DNA from: Streptomyces sp. SUK 48 | GTDB lineage: Bacteria > Actinomycetota > Actinomycetes > Streptomycetales > Streptomycetaceae | Assembly (NCBI RefSeq): GCF_009650765.1 | Contig: NZ_CP045740.1 | Span: forward strand, 7,788,001 to 7,852,000 | Direction: 5' to 3' | DNA length: 64,000 bases | Shown here: positions 33,596-41,671 of the stretch, piece after piece | How the letters are laid out: the number at the start of each line of letters is the position of its first letter | Numbering within the stretch: the stretch's first letter is position 1 | Notes under the pieces: model-generated | Told to the model about the DNA's origin: nothing | The model's database searches: none | The model's input: the letters and a program-made list of their open reading frames with translations, nothing else | Position numbers and translations under genes: made by a program

Positions 33596-35110
33596 GTGCC
33601 CAGTGAGTCCGCAGCCGAGCCCGCCGAGCCGACCGCCCCCGCCGTACGCCCCCCGTCCGCGCTGCCCCCGGGCCGCCCGGCCGGCCAACTCCTGTCCGAG
33701 CTGCGCGACCTGCGGGCCGCGGACGCGCCGACCCGGGGCGGCCGGACGTTCGCCTACGTCTACGACGCGGGGCTGCCCGAGGTGGACGAGCTGACCGAGG
33801 CCGCGTACGGCGTGTTCGCCACGGTCAACGGCCTGGACCCGACGGTCTTCCCGAGCGTGGCCCGGCTGGAGAACGACGTGGTGGGCGCGGTCTCCGCGAT
33901 CCTGGGGGTGCCCGGCGCGCAGGGCAGTTTCACCAGTGGCGGCACCGAGTCGATCCTGCTCGCCGTCAAGACTGCCCGGGACCACGCCCGTGCCGTGCGC
34001 GGGGTGACCCGGCCGCAGCTGGTGCTGCCCTCGACGGCCCACGCGGCCTTCCACAAGGCGGCCCACTACCTGGGGCTGGAGACGGTGGTGGTCCCGGTCG
34101 ACCCGCTGACCTTCCGCGCCGACGCCCCGGCCATGGCGAGCGCGGTCACCGACCGCACCGCCCTGGTGGTCGCGTCGGCCCCGTCGTACGCGCACGGAGT
34201 GCTCGACCCGGTGGCCGAGATCGCCGCGGCCGCCGCGGCGCGGGGCGTGCTGTGCCATGTCGACGCGTGCGTCGGCGGCTGGTTCCTGCCGTTCCTCGCC
34301 CGCGCGGGGGTCCCGGTCGAACCGTTCGGCCTCTCGGTCCCGGGCGTCACCTCGATCTCGGTGGACCTGCACAAGTACGGCTACGCCCACAAGGGGGCCT
34401 CGGTCGTCCTGTACCGGGACGCCGGGCTGCGCCGCCACCAGTACTTCGCGTACGCGGGCTGGCCCGGCTATCCGGTGGTCAACCCGACCGCGCAGGGCAC
34501 CAGATCCGGCGGGCTGCTGGCGCAGGCGTGGGCGGTGCTGCACCACCTCGGCCACGACGGGTACACCGCCCTGGCCCGCCGGGTGGCGCTGGCCGCGGAC
34601 CGGCTGCTCCCCGGCCTGCGGGCGCTGGACGGCGTCCGGGTACTGGGCGAACCGGCGGGCAGCCTGATCGCGTTCACCGTGCACGGTCCGGACGGCACGC
34701 CCGATCTGGGGCTGGTGCTGCACATGGCGGACGAGATGCGGGAGCGCGGCTGGTATCTCCAGCCGCAGCTCTCCTGCGACGGTCTCCCGCCGAACCTGCA
34801 TCTGACCCTGACCCCGGCGACCGGCGACCGGGTCGAACCACTGCTGGCGGACCTGGCCGAGTCACTGGTGGCGGCGCGCGCGTGCGAGCCGCCGGCCGTG
34901 GACCCGGCGCTGGCCGAACTGGCCGCCACGCTCGACCCCGACACCCTCACGCCTCAGGACGTGACGGGATTCCTGGCCTTCGCGGGGCTGGGCGGCGCAC
35001 GGGGCCTGCCGTCGCGGACGGCGCCGGTACTGGCCCTGCTGGACACCCTGCCGTCCCGGCTGAAGGAGCGGATGCTGACGGAGTTCGTCGGGTCGCTCTT
35101 CCGTATCTGA
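33596..35110 (+). CDS. PLP-dependent decarboxylase/lyase (sphingosine-phosphate-lyase-like)
   Basis: 504 residues, fold-type I PLP enzyme. The cofactor Lys is residue 260 in SISVDLHKYGYAHKGASVVLYRD. SGGTESILLAVKTARDHAR binds the phosphate, and HVDACVGGWFLPF supplies the ring-binding Asp. It resembles the group II decarboxylase/sphingosine-1-phosphate-lyase branch. Start GTG 33596. It follows the FAD oxidoreductase by 144 bases on the same strand and may be the last gene of the light block. Substrate unknown. Confidence 0.82.
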   Translation: MPSESAAEPAEPTAPAVRPPSALPPGRPAGQLLSELRDLRAADAPTRGGRTFAYVYDAGLPEVDELTEAAYGVFATVNGLDPTVFPSVARLENDVVGAVSAILGVPGAQGSFTSGGTESILLAVKTARDHARAVRGVTRPQLVLPSTAHAAFHKAAHYLGLETVVVPVDPLTFRADAPAMASAVTDRTALVVASAPSYAHGVLDPVAEIAAAAAARGVLCHVDACVGGWFLPFLARAGVPVEPFGLSVPGVTSISVDLHKYGYAHKGASVVLYRDAGLRRHQYFAYAGWPGYPVVNPTAQGTRSGGLLAQAWAVLHHLGHDGYTALARRVALAADRLLPGLRALDGVRVLGEPAGSLIAFTVHGPDGTPDLGLVLHMADEMRERGWYLQPQLSCDGLPPNLHLTLTPATGDRVEPLLADLAESLVAARACEPPAVDPALAELAATLDPDTLTPQDVTGFLAFAGLGGARGLPSRTAPVLALLDTLPSRLKERMLTEFVGSLFRI

Positions 35111-35152
35111 TCGCCCTTGCGCATCCGATCCGCCGTACGGCACCCGCACGCG

Positions 35153-35521
35153 TCAGGCGCGCCGGGGCCGGTCGCTCCGCGCCTGGTGGAAGGCGTCCGA
35201 CATCGCCTCCGCGGCCCCGGACAGGACACCCTTGGCCGCACCGTGCCCGCCGGACTCCTTGAGCTTCCCGGGGAGTTCGGTGAGCCCGGCCGGCTTCCGC
35301 GGCCCCGATTCCAGGTCCAGCCGGTTGCACGCCTCGGCGAAGCGCAGGTACGTGTCGACGCTGGCGACCACGATCCGGATGTCGATCTTCAGGATCTCGA
35401 TACCGACGAGGGAGACCCGCACGAACGCGTCGATCACCAGCCCCCGGTCGAGAATGAGCTCCAGCACGTCGTAGAGGCCACTGGAACCGCCACCGCCACC
35501 ACCCTGTGTCGCCACGGTCAT
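35153..35521 (-). CDS. Orphan gas-vesicle structural protein (GvpA/GvpJ family)
   Basis: 122 residues from ATG 35521 (GGGAG upstream). The central part, [49 protein letters not shown], is a clear GvpA/J domain, the amphipathic beta-alpha shell subunit. It differs from major GvpA by a Gly-rich N-terminus and a basic C-terminal tail, which is more like the minor GvpJ/GvpS proteins. No other gvp genes are in the window, so it is either a stray paralogue or an outlier of a gas-vesicle cluster elsewhere. Confidence 0.85.
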   Translation of the reverse strand: MTVATQGGGGGGSSGLYDVLELILDRGLVIDAFVRVSLVGIEILKIDIRIVVASVDTYLRFAEACNRLDLESGPRKPAGLTELPGKLKESGGHGAAKGVLSGAAEAMSDAFHQARSDRPRRA

Positions 35522-35731
35522 CACGACCAACTCCCTTTTCCCAGTCCGGATTTCCCGTCGACACCGCGCCGGCAGCGACGAAGGCTGCCTGTTCGTGTGA
35601 CCCGGCCTTCCGCGATCAAACGTGTGTACGAGCAGGTCGGTGCGGCAATCGCGCGTGGAGCGGCGGAAACCGGCCGTCGCCGCGGCCGGCGTCCCGCGTG
35701 GGCGCGCGCGGCCGGACGACGGCGGTGCGGG

Positions 35732-36562
35732 TCAGCCCCGGTGGACCTCGGTGTCGCCGTTGACGGTGCGCAGAGTCAGCCGATGCCGGTGGTCGGTGGA
35801 GTCGGCGGCCGGAAGGTCCACGGTGGAGCGGCCGTTGACGGTGCTCGCGTCGGTCGCGTACGGCGGCGCGCCCGCCGGGAGGGTCACGCGCACGGAGCCG
35901 TTGCGGGTCACACCGTCGAGCGCGTCGGGCGAGGTCGTGCACAGCAGGTCGACGTCACCGTTGACCGTCTCGGCCCCCACCTCGCGCACCGCGAGGCCGG
36001 TCGCGCGGACGGAACCGTTACGGGTCACCAGGTGCTGACGGGCCCCCTTCGTGCCCGAATCCTGCACGGTGACATCACCGTTGACCGTGCTCAGGCTCAA
36101 CTCGCCCCGCACATCGCTCACATCGATCCCGGCGTTGCGGGCCCGCACGGTGAGCGTCACCCCCGAGGGCACGTGAACCAGCGGCATTCCGCCGCAGTTG
36201 TCCCTGGCCCGGTCGTCGCCCTCGTCGCAGGGCAGGTCGAGGGTGTGCGTCCCGCCGTCCCCGTCCCAGCGGGCGAGGGTCCCGCCGTCCACCGACACGC
36301 TGCCGTCGTCCGTCCCGACGACCCGCACCCCGCCCTGGGTGGTGATGACGAGACGGCTGCCGTCCGCGAGCGCGGCCTTCTCGAACCCCCCTCCGCGCCC
36401 GCTGGGCACGGCCCCCGGCACGGCCGCCCGGTCACCGCCGCGGTCGCAGGCCGTCAGCGCGAGGAGCGGCACCAGCGCGCACCCGGCCCAGGCCACGCGC
36501 CCGCGACGGCGGGACTTTCGTACGGAGTTCGGATGGCTCGGCCTGCTCCACGATGACGTCAT
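35732..36562 (-). CDS. DUF4097-type beta-helical lipoprotein
   Basis: About 276 residues from ATG 36562; the frame extends to 36622 without a better start. The signal peptide ends in LLALTAC (lipobox). The mature part alternates imperfect rungs such as STVNGDVTV, VTRNGSVRA, ETVNGDVDL, VTRNGSVRV and RTVNGDTEV, typical of DUF4097 putative adhesin-like beta-solenoids. It is probably anchored to the outer face of the membrane. Members often accompany envelope-stress regulators, but none is adjacent. Confidence 0.82.
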   Translation of the reverse strand: MTSSWSRPSHPNSVRKSRRRGRVAWAGCALVPLLALTACDRGGDRAAVPGAVPSGRGGGFEKAALADGSRLVITTQGGVRVVGTDDGSVSVDGGTLARWDGDGGTHTLDLPCDEGDDRARDNCGGMPLVHVPSGVTLTVRARNAGIDVSDVRGELSLSTVNGDVTVQDSGTKGARQHLVTRNGSVRATGLAVREVGAETVNGDVDLLCTTSPDALDGVTRNGSVRVTLPAGAPPYATDASTVNGRSTVDLPAADSTDHRHRLTLRTVNGDTEVHRG

Positions 36563-36647
36563 GGGTTGCGTGTGCCCGGGAGGGACGAGTTTCCCGCACG
36601 TCGATCCCGCACTGCGATCCAACTGCTCGACAGAGGAGCACTCTTGT

Positions 36648-36710
36648 CATGAGAGTCCACTTGCATGAAGAAGTGCGACCACCCTATATTCATGAGAGTC
36701 AACTCTCATG
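36648..36710. promoter_or_regulatory. Two 20-bp operator-like sites upstream of the alpha/beta hydrolase
   Basis: CATGAGAGTCAACTCTCATG (36691-36710) is a nearly perfect palindrome (9-bp arms, 2-base centre). CATGAGAGTCCACTTGCATG (36648-36667) is a weaker copy 43 bp upstream, about four helical turns. The same 20-bp form occurs at 38038-38057 upstream of the cupin and TetR genes, suggesting one TetR regulon. Confidence 0.75.
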
Positions 36711-36722
36711 AAGGGCGTTCCC

Positions 36723-37550
36723 ATGACCTCCCCTGTTCCCACCAGCAGCACCCGCACCGTCGACCTCCCCGGCGGCCTCTCCGTCACCATCGAGGAGCGC
36801 GGCACCAGTTCCGGCGGCAGGGGCTTCCTGCTGCTGCACGGCGGCGCGGGCCCCCGGACGATGACCGGGCTGGCCGAGGCGCTCGCCGAGCACGCGTACA
36901 CCGTCGTTCCGACCCACCCGGGTTTCCAGGGGACGCCCCGTCCCGAGTGGTGCGATGCGCCGGCCGATCTCGCCGTCGCCTACTTGGACCTGCTCGACCT
37001 CCTCGGTCTGGACGAGGTCATGGTGATCGGCAGTTCGGTCGGCGGATGGATCGCCTCCGAGATGGCCCTGCGGGACACCAGGGGCCGGATAGGCAGTCTC
37101 ACCCTGATCAACGCAGTGGGCATCCACGCGGTGCAGCAGCGGGACGCGGTCATCGACGTCCGCACCCTGGCGCCGGCCGAACTCGCTCAACTGTCCTTCG
37201 CCGACCCGGCCTTCCGCCCCGACTTCTCCTCCTTCAGCGACGAGCAGCGGGCGCAGGGGGCCGCCAACCAGCGGACCCTCGCGGTCTACGGGGGTGAGGA
37301 GTTCTCGTACGACCCGAAGCTGCGCGGCCGTCTGCACCGCGTGGACGTGCCGGTGCTGGTGGTCTGGGGCGAGCGGGACGGCATCGCCTCCACGGCCTAT
37401 GGCCGCGGCTACGCCACGTCCTTCCCCCACGGACACTTCGCGCCCATCCCCGAGGCCGGGCACTTCCCGCACATCGAGCAGTTGGGGCGCACCCTCGGTG
37501 CCATCGGCGACTTCGCCGACACCGTGGTGAACCAGCCGTCCGCGGCCTGA
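36723..37550 (+). CDS. Alpha/beta-fold hydrolase
   Basis: 275 residues from ATG 36723, preferred over ATG 36708 because GAAGGG lies 7 bases upstream and 36708 falls inside the operator palindrome. The catalytic triad is visible: nucleophile Ser in GSSVGGW, Asp in WGERDG and His in AGHFPHIE. The oxyanion region is LLLHGGAGP. Substrate unknown; the family includes esterases, C-C hydrolases and haloperoxidase-like enzymes. Operators shared with the nearby TetR imply induction by the same ligand. Confidence 0.88.
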   Translation: MTSPVPTSSTRTVDLPGGLSVTIEERGTSSGGRGFLLLHGGAGPRTMTGLAEALAEHAYTVVPTHPGFQGTPRPEWCDAPADLAVAYLDLLDLLGLDEVMVIGSSVGGWIASEMALRDTRGRIGSLTLINAVGIHAVQQRDAVIDVRTLAPAELAQLSFADPAFRPDFSSFSDEQRAQGAANQRTLAVYGGEEFSYDPKLRGRLHRVDVPVLVVWGERDGIASTAYGRGYATSFPHGHFAPIPEAGHFPHIEQLGRTLGAIGDFADTVVNQPSAA

Positions 37551-37565
37551 GCCGAACGGGAGGCC

Positions 37566-38024
37566 CTAGTCGTACTCCGTGGCCGGCGTGGTCGCGTAAC
37601 GGGCCATCACCCGCGCGGTGGCGGGACCCGTCAGCTCCCCGTCCCGCGTGGCCGTGTCGCGCAGGTCGCGGAAGTAGCGCACATACAGGTCGGGCGTGAA
37701 GGTGTTGACCATCACGAGGGGTTCGTCGCCCGGGTTGGCGAAGGTGTGCGGCACGCCGGGCGGCACCATCACCAGGGTTCCGGGCGGGGCCTCGTGGTCC
37801 TCGTGGCCCACGGTGAACCGGGCCGTGCCGGAGACCACGTAGAAGCCCTCGTCGTGTTCGGCGTGGCGGTGCTGGGGCGGTCCCGCGCTGTGCGGGGCGA
37901 GAGTGATCTCGCCGATTCCGAGGCGGTGCGCGGTCGTGCCGCCGTCCTCCAGGATGCGCACGCTCGCCGGTCCCAACTCGATCACCTCGCCCCCGTCAGG
38001 GGGAACGATCGCGACGCTGTTCAT
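37566..38024 (-). CDS. Cupin-domain protein
   Basis: 152 residues, single cupin-2 barrel. Motif 1 PQHRHAEHDEGFYVVSG supplies two His and a Glu, and motif 2 PPGVPHTFANPGDEPL supplies the third His, so a metal site is complete. It could be a small dioxygenase, isomerase or ligand-binding protein. It is divergent from the TetR gene across palindromic DNA and convergent with the hydrolase, so the three likely form a ligand-responsive module. Confidence 0.85.
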   Translation of the reverse strand: MNSVAIVPPDGGEVIELGPASVRILEDGGTTAHRLGIGEITLAPHSAGPPQHRHAEHDEGFYVVSGTARFTVGHEDHEAPPGTLVMVPPGVPHTFANPGDEPLVMVNTFTPDLYVRYFRDLRDTATRDGELTGPATARVMARYATTPATEYD

Positions 38025-38037
38025 GACCCGACTCCTT

Positions 38038-38085
38038 CATGAGAGATCTCTCGCATGAAAATAGGTCGGTCGCATCATATGATGC
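38038..38085. promoter_or_regulatory. Operator-like palindromes between the cupin and TetR genes
   Basis: CATGAGAGATCTCTCGCATG (38038-38057) contains the perfect dodecamer GAGAGATCTCTC and resembles the two sites upstream of the hydrolase. A second, different perfect palindrome GCATCATATGATGC lies at 38072-38085, perhaps a site for another factor or the promoter itself. Confidence 0.7.
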
Positions 38086-38161
38086 AACCCTTCACGCACC
38101 TCTTGATCGCGGGTCGATCGCGGGAGAGATGCTCCCCGCCGCGGACCGAAAGGCCGACCCA

Positions 38162-38797
38162 ATGACTTGGCAGCCCTCGCAGCCCTCGCGGACCTCGCAG
38201 CCCTCATCGGCCTCCGGCATGACCGGCCGCGCCAACCAGAAGCTCCGCACCCGGCGGGCGATCGTGCAGGCCGCGGCCGAACTGAGCCGTACCGGGCAGG
38301 AGGTGACGATGGCCGAGATCGCCGCGGCGGCCCTCGTGTCCGAGGCCACGGCCTACCGCTACTTCCCCGATCTGGTCAGCCTCCTCCAGGAGGCCATCGC
38401 CGGCCGGCTCCCCGAACCGGGGGAGGCGCTCGCCGGGGTCGAGCACTCCACCGATCCGGTGGAACGCGTCGCCGCCGCGACCGAGTTCCTGCTGCGCCAC
38501 GTACTGGCCCGGCAGGGCGTGGTCCGCGCCATGATCGCCGGAACCGTCGCCCGCCCCGAGCGGTCCGCCCGTCCCGGACTGCGGTTCGGGCTGATCGAGC
38601 ACGCGCTGGCCCCGGGGGCCGAGGCGATGGACCCCGCCGCTCTGGAACAGCTCAAGCGCGGCCTCGCGGTGGTGGTCAGCGCCGAGGCGCTCTTCAACCT
38701 CACCGACCTGTACGGCCTGGACCCGGAGGAGGCCATCGCCAGCGTCGTGGCCACCGCGGCGTCCCTCACCCGTGCCGCCCTGCGGCAGAACCGCTGA
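38162..38797 (+). CDS. TetR-family regulator
   Basis: 211 residues from ATG 38162 (GAAAGG upstream). A Ser/Pro/Gln-rich N-terminal tail precedes the helix-turn-helix RRAIVQAAAELSRTGQEVTMAEIAAAALVSEATAYRYFPDLVSLL. Its gene is flanked by the 20-bp sites that also precede the hydrolase, so it is probably the repressor of itself, the cupin and the hydrolase. Confidence 0.88.
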   Translation: MTWQPSQPSRTSQPSSASGMTGRANQKLRTRRAIVQAAAELSRTGQEVTMAEIAAAALVSEATAYRYFPDLVSLLQEAIAGRLPEPGEALAGVEHSTDPVERVAAATEFLLRHVLARQGVVRAMIAGTVARPERSARPGLRFGLIEHALAPGAEAMDPAALEQLKRGLAVVVSAEALFNLTDLYGLDPEEAIASVVATAASLTRAALRQNR

Positions 38798-38810
38798 GCG
38801 TCCCGGGATC

Positions 38811-39659
38811 TCAGCCGCCGTGTCGCGGCTCGCTCTCCAGGAGGGCCCGGAAGCTGCGCGGAGGCCGGCCGGTCAGGCGCTCGACCGTGTCGGTGACGCG
38901 GTCCTCCGCCCCCTCGGCGATGGCGCGGTCCATGCCGGCCAGGATCTCCGCGAACTCCAGCGGCAGTTGGGCCGCGAGCCGGTCGCGCATGTGCGCGTAG
39001 GACAGCCGGCGGTGCACCACGGGCCGGCCGGTGACCTCGGTGAGGGTCGCGGCGATGTCGTCATAGCCGAGCGTCTCGGGTCCGGTGAGGACGAGGTCGG
39101 TGTCGGGGGCCCGCTCGTCGGTCAGGGCGCGCACGGCCACCGCCGCGATGTCCTCGGCGTCGACGAAACCGACCCGGCCGGCTCCCGTGGCGGTCCAGAG
39201 CGTGCCTTCCTCGCGGATGCTGCGGCTGTGCGCGTGCGCGCCGGTGAAGTTCTGCATGAACCATGAGGGCCGGAGAACCGCCCATTGGCCGAACAGGCCG
39301 GGCAGGGCCTGGTGCACCAGGCCCACCGCCGGGCCGCCCTCGGGAATCGCCGACGAGCTCAGCAGGACCGCTCGGCGTACCCCCGCGGCGCGGGCCTGTC
39401 GGAGGAACGGCAGCATGAGCGGCGCGGGGTCGGGCTCTCCCGGAGGCGGTACGAGGTAGACGCGGTCGACTCCGTCGAGGGCCGCCGCGTGGGTGGCGGG
39501 CTCGTACCAGTCGAAGGCGACCGGCTCGGCGCCGGCGACCGGGGTGCCGCGGCGGCCGGCGGCCCTGACGCGGTGGCCCGCGGCCGTCAGCCGCGCGGCG
39601 GTACGGCTGCCGGTGGTGCCCGTGGCGCCGATGACCAAGGTGGTCCCGGTGGAGGTCAT
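38811..39659 (-). CDS. NmrA-like NAD(P)-binding protein
   Basis: 282 residues. It opens with TLVIGATGTTGSRTAARLTAAGH (GATGxxG nucleotide site) and has RAVLLSSSAIPEGG and VLTGPETLGYDDIAATLTEVTGRPVVHRRL, typical of the NmrA/QOR2/azoreductase-like atypical SDR group. It starts by ATGA overlap with the SnoaL-like gene and is divergent from a TetR gene through paired operators. It probably reduces a quinone-like or small aromatic ligand, or senses redox state. Confidence 0.83.
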   Translation of the reverse strand: MTSTGTTLVIGATGTTGSRTAARLTAAGHRVRAAGRRGTPVAGAEPVAFDWYEPATHAAALDGVDRVYLVPPPGEPDPAPLMLPFLRQARAAGVRRAVLLSSSAIPEGGPAVGLVHQALPGLFGQWAVLRPSWFMQNFTGAHAHSRSIREEGTLWTATGAGRVGFVDAEDIAAVAVRALTDERAPDTDLVLTGPETLGYDDIAATLTEVTGRPVVHRRLSYAHMRDRLAAQLPLEFAEILAGMDRAIAEGAEDRVTDTVERLTGRPPRSFRALLESEPRHGG

Positions 39660-40081
39660 CGGCTGCTCCCGGTGAAGTCGGTGCCGGGCTCCTGGACGGC
39701 GAGGGGGTTCCAGTAGTCGCGGTACGAGGTGAAGCGTCCGTCCCGAACGGTCACGACGGCGATGTACGTCATGTCGAAGGGGGCGCCGGTCTCCACCATG
39801 CGGCCGACGCCGCGCATCTCGACCACGATCGTCCCCGGCTCGGTGGTCTGGTGGATGCGCAGATCGGGGAAGTCGTGCAGATCGATGTGGTCGGGATAGT
39901 GGCGCATATAGGCGGCGACGGCCTCCTTGCCCTCCAGGCGCCGGGGCCGATCCGCCGGGGCGAAGGGGAACTCCATGAGGCCGTCCTCGGCCCACAGCGC
40001 CACCCAGGCGGGAATGTCCTTGTCGAGCAGCAGTCGCAGGCTGTGGCGGTACAGATCCGCCGGGGACGTCGGTGCGGACAT
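39656..40081 (-). CDS. SnoaL/NTF2-like protein
   Basis: 141 residues with a cone-shaped NTF2-like fold: LYRHSLRLLLDKDIPAWVALWAEDGLMEFPFAP at the start and ISYxDYWNP-like sequence (FTSYRDYWNPLAV) at the end. The family includes polyketide cyclases, ketosteroid isomerases and proteins of unknown role. First gene of a two-gene leftward operon with the NmrA protein. A pair of inverted-repeat operators directly upstream implies repression by the divergent TetR. Confidence 0.83.
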   Translation of the reverse strand: MSAPTSPADLYRHSLRLLLDKDIPAWVALWAEDGLMEFPFAPADRPRRLEGKEAVAAYMRHYPDHIDLHDFPDLRIHQTTEPGTIVVEMRGVGRMVETGAPFDMTYIAVVTVRDGRFTSYRDYWNPLAVQEPGTDFTGSSR

Positions 40082-40104
40082 GGGTGTCCTCCAGCTCGTA
40101 GAAT

Positions 40105-40147
40105 ACGGACCGTGGGTCCGTTTTTACGATACGGACCACGGGTCCGC
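40105..40147. promoter_or_regulatory. Tandem TetR operators between the SnoaL-like and TetR genes
   Basis: ACGGACC-GTG-GGTCCGT (40105-40121) and ACGGACC-ACG-GGTCCGC (40131-40147) are two inverted repeats offset by 26 bp, about 2.5 turns. TACGAT (40125-40130) between them could be a -10 element. This is the clearest operator pair in the window. Confidence 0.85.
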
Positions 40148-40184
40148 TTTGCAAACGAGGGAGCACCATGAAGGAAGGAGCGGC

Positions 40185-40793
40185 ATGACGGAGCGCAGGT
40201 CCCGCAAGGACGCGGCCCGCAACCGGGAGGTCGTGCTCGCGGCCGCGGACGGCCTCTTCACCCGCTGCGGCAGTCCCGAGGACGTCACGATGGCCGATGT
40301 CGCGGCCGCGGCCGGGGTCGGCAAGGGCACGATCTTCCGGGCCTTCGGCGATCGCGCCGGGCTGCTCCGCGCGTTGTACGAGGTGCGGCTCGAACCGGTC
40401 AGGGAGGCCGTCGAGACCGGCCCGCCGCCCCTGGGGCCCGCGGCCGCACCGGGGGAGCGCGTACCCGCGCTGCTCGATGCCGTCCTGTGCTTCAAACTCG
40501 ACAACCGGCGCCTCGCGCTGGCTCTGGAGGAAGGCGGGAGCGGCAGCCCGTACCGGGCGGAGCACTACGAACGGTGGCACGGCCTGCTCCGGGCCGTGCT
40601 GGAACAGATCCCCGGCCTGGCCGACGGCGACTTCATCGCCCATGCCCTGCTCGCCGCCACCCGGGCCGATCTGGTGGAGCACCTGGCCGGAGAGGAGCGG
40701 GTACCGAGGGAGAAGATGCGGGCGCAGCTGGCGGACTTCGCCGCCAGGCTGCTGGCCTCCGGGCCGTCAGAAGGCGTGGCCGCGCGGGAGTGA
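40185..40793 (+). CDS. TetR-family regulator
   Basis: 202 residues from ATG 40185 (AAGGAAGGAG upstream). Helix-turn-helix region: NREVVLAAADGLFTRCGSPEDVTMADVAAAAGVGKGTIFRAFGDRAGLL. The C-terminal ligand domain is unassigned. It sits on the tandem ACGGACC operators with the SnoaL-NmrA operon on the other side, so it most likely represses both directions. Confidence 0.9.
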   Translation: MTERRSRKDAARNREVVLAAADGLFTRCGSPEDVTMADVAAAAGVGKGTIFRAFGDRAGLLRALYEVRLEPVREAVETGPPPLGPAAAPGERVPALLDAVLCFKLDNRRLALALEEGGSGSPYRAEHYERWHGLLRAVLEQIPGLADGDFIAHALLAATRADLVEHLAGEERVPREKMRAQLADFAARLLASGPSEGVAARE

Positions 40794-40815
40794 GCGAGGA
40801 TCGGGCGAGTCCGTA

Positions 40816-40858
40816 CGAGTCGACGCGTCGGCGAAGAGCGTCCAACGGCGTCGACTCG
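40816..40858. terminator. Hairpin between convergent TetR and rhomboid-like genes
   Basis: CGAGTCGACGC (40816-40826) pairs with GCGTCGACTCG (40848-40858), an 11-bp stem with a 21-base loop, placed just past both stop codons. Probable bidirectional terminator. Confidence 0.5.
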
Positions 40859-40870
40859 GACAGGACTCGA

Positions 40871-41563
40871 TCAACGGGCGTGCTCGGTCGGGCGGTCCGT
40901 GTCCGCGTGCGCGGCTCCGCCGTGCCACCGGGTGCGGGCCGCCCAGGCCACCGCGCCGAGGGCGAAGCCGTACACGGAGACCAGGCCGTGACCGTTGTCC
41001 TGCGCGAGCCACATCGCCAGGCCCAGCACCGGGACGCCGATCGCCAGGGCGAGTTCCTTGGGGAGGCGGGTGCGGGTGAGGAAGGCCAGGGCGAGGGTGG
41101 CGCCGAGGAAGTAGGTGGCGCCGGAGCTGCCCGCGAAGTTCCGGGGGTCGGTGCTGGGGCCGTCGCCGAAGCCGAGCAGCGTGTCGATCCGGCCCGGCAG
41201 CACGATGCCGGCCAGGAAGAAGCCGAAGGTCAGCGTGCCGCCCCAGTACCACTGGGCGAGCGCGGCGACGATGGCGAGAGTGACGAGGTTCCACAGGTCG
41301 CCGAAGACGCCGCCGTTCTGCATGAACACCGAGGTGAACTCGCGCCACCAGCCGGACTTCGCGGGGTCCGCGTCCAGCGCGTCCATGGCACCGGACCAGA
41401 CCAGCTGGAGCAGCACACCGCCGACGGCGATCGCGGTCAGGGTGACCGCCGCCCACGGGATCGGGCGCCCGCGCAGCGTGTCCCGGCCGACCACCCCCAG
41501 ACCGCAGTTGACCATCATGACCATCAGCGCAGCCGTGGTCACGTTGAAGACGATCGCCCCCAT
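40871..41563 (-). CDS. Rhomboid-like polytopic membrane protein
   Basis: 230 residues from ATG 41563 (GGGGGAG upstream), about six helices. Three segments resemble rhomboid proteases: Asn in GDLWNLVTL, a GSSG motif (AGSSGATYFLGA) 55 residues later with Ser in the nucleophile position, and a His in NGHGLVSVYGFALGA 45 residues after that Ser. The usual first His of the HxxxN motif is missing. It could be an active rhomboid, an inactive relative or coincidental. Divergent from the TetR gene through long inverted operators, so it is probably repressed by it. Confidence 0.55.
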   Translation of the reverse strand: MGAIVFNVTTAALMVMMVNCGLGVVGRDTLRGRPIPWAAVTLTAIAVGGVLLQLVWSGAMDALDADPAKSGWWREFTSVFMQNGGVFGDLWNLVTLAIVAALAQWYWGGTLTFGFFLAGIVLPGRIDTLLGFGDGPSTDPRNFAGSSGATYFLGATLALAFLTRTRLPKELALAIGVPVLGLAMWLAQDNGHGLVSVYGFALGAVAWAARTRWHGGAAHADTDRPTEHAR

Positions 41564-41590
41564 GCCTGCCACTCCCCCCGGTTTCCGGTG

Positions 41591-41653
41591 TTTCCAACAC
41601 CGTTCGAAATCTGACGGCGCAAAACTAACACAGTTTTCGAACGGTGTTGGAAA
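41591..41653. promoter_or_regulatory. 19-bp perfect inverted repeat pair, TetR operators
   Basis: The 19-mer at 41591-41609 is repeated in inverse at 41635-41653 with 25 bases between. Each copy is itself a broken palindrome (TTC-N-AAC-NNN-GTT-N-GAA), so these are two operator copies between the rhomboid-like gene and the TetR gene. Confidence 0.8.
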
Positions 41654-41671
41654 ACGCTGTACGGTGAACTC

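Noticed and set aside
31364..34801. Long open frame (1145 codons) on the - strand across the FAD oxidoreductase and PLP gene
   Set aside because: Antisense artefact of high GC third positions. The + strand frames carry complete enzyme motifs.
24919..35133. Shared 15-mer (GCGCATCCGATCCGC at 24919 and 35119) considered as attachment sites flanking an inserted light block
   Set aside because: One 15-base match is expected by chance in 64 kb of GC-rich DNA, and no integrase or tRNA is present.
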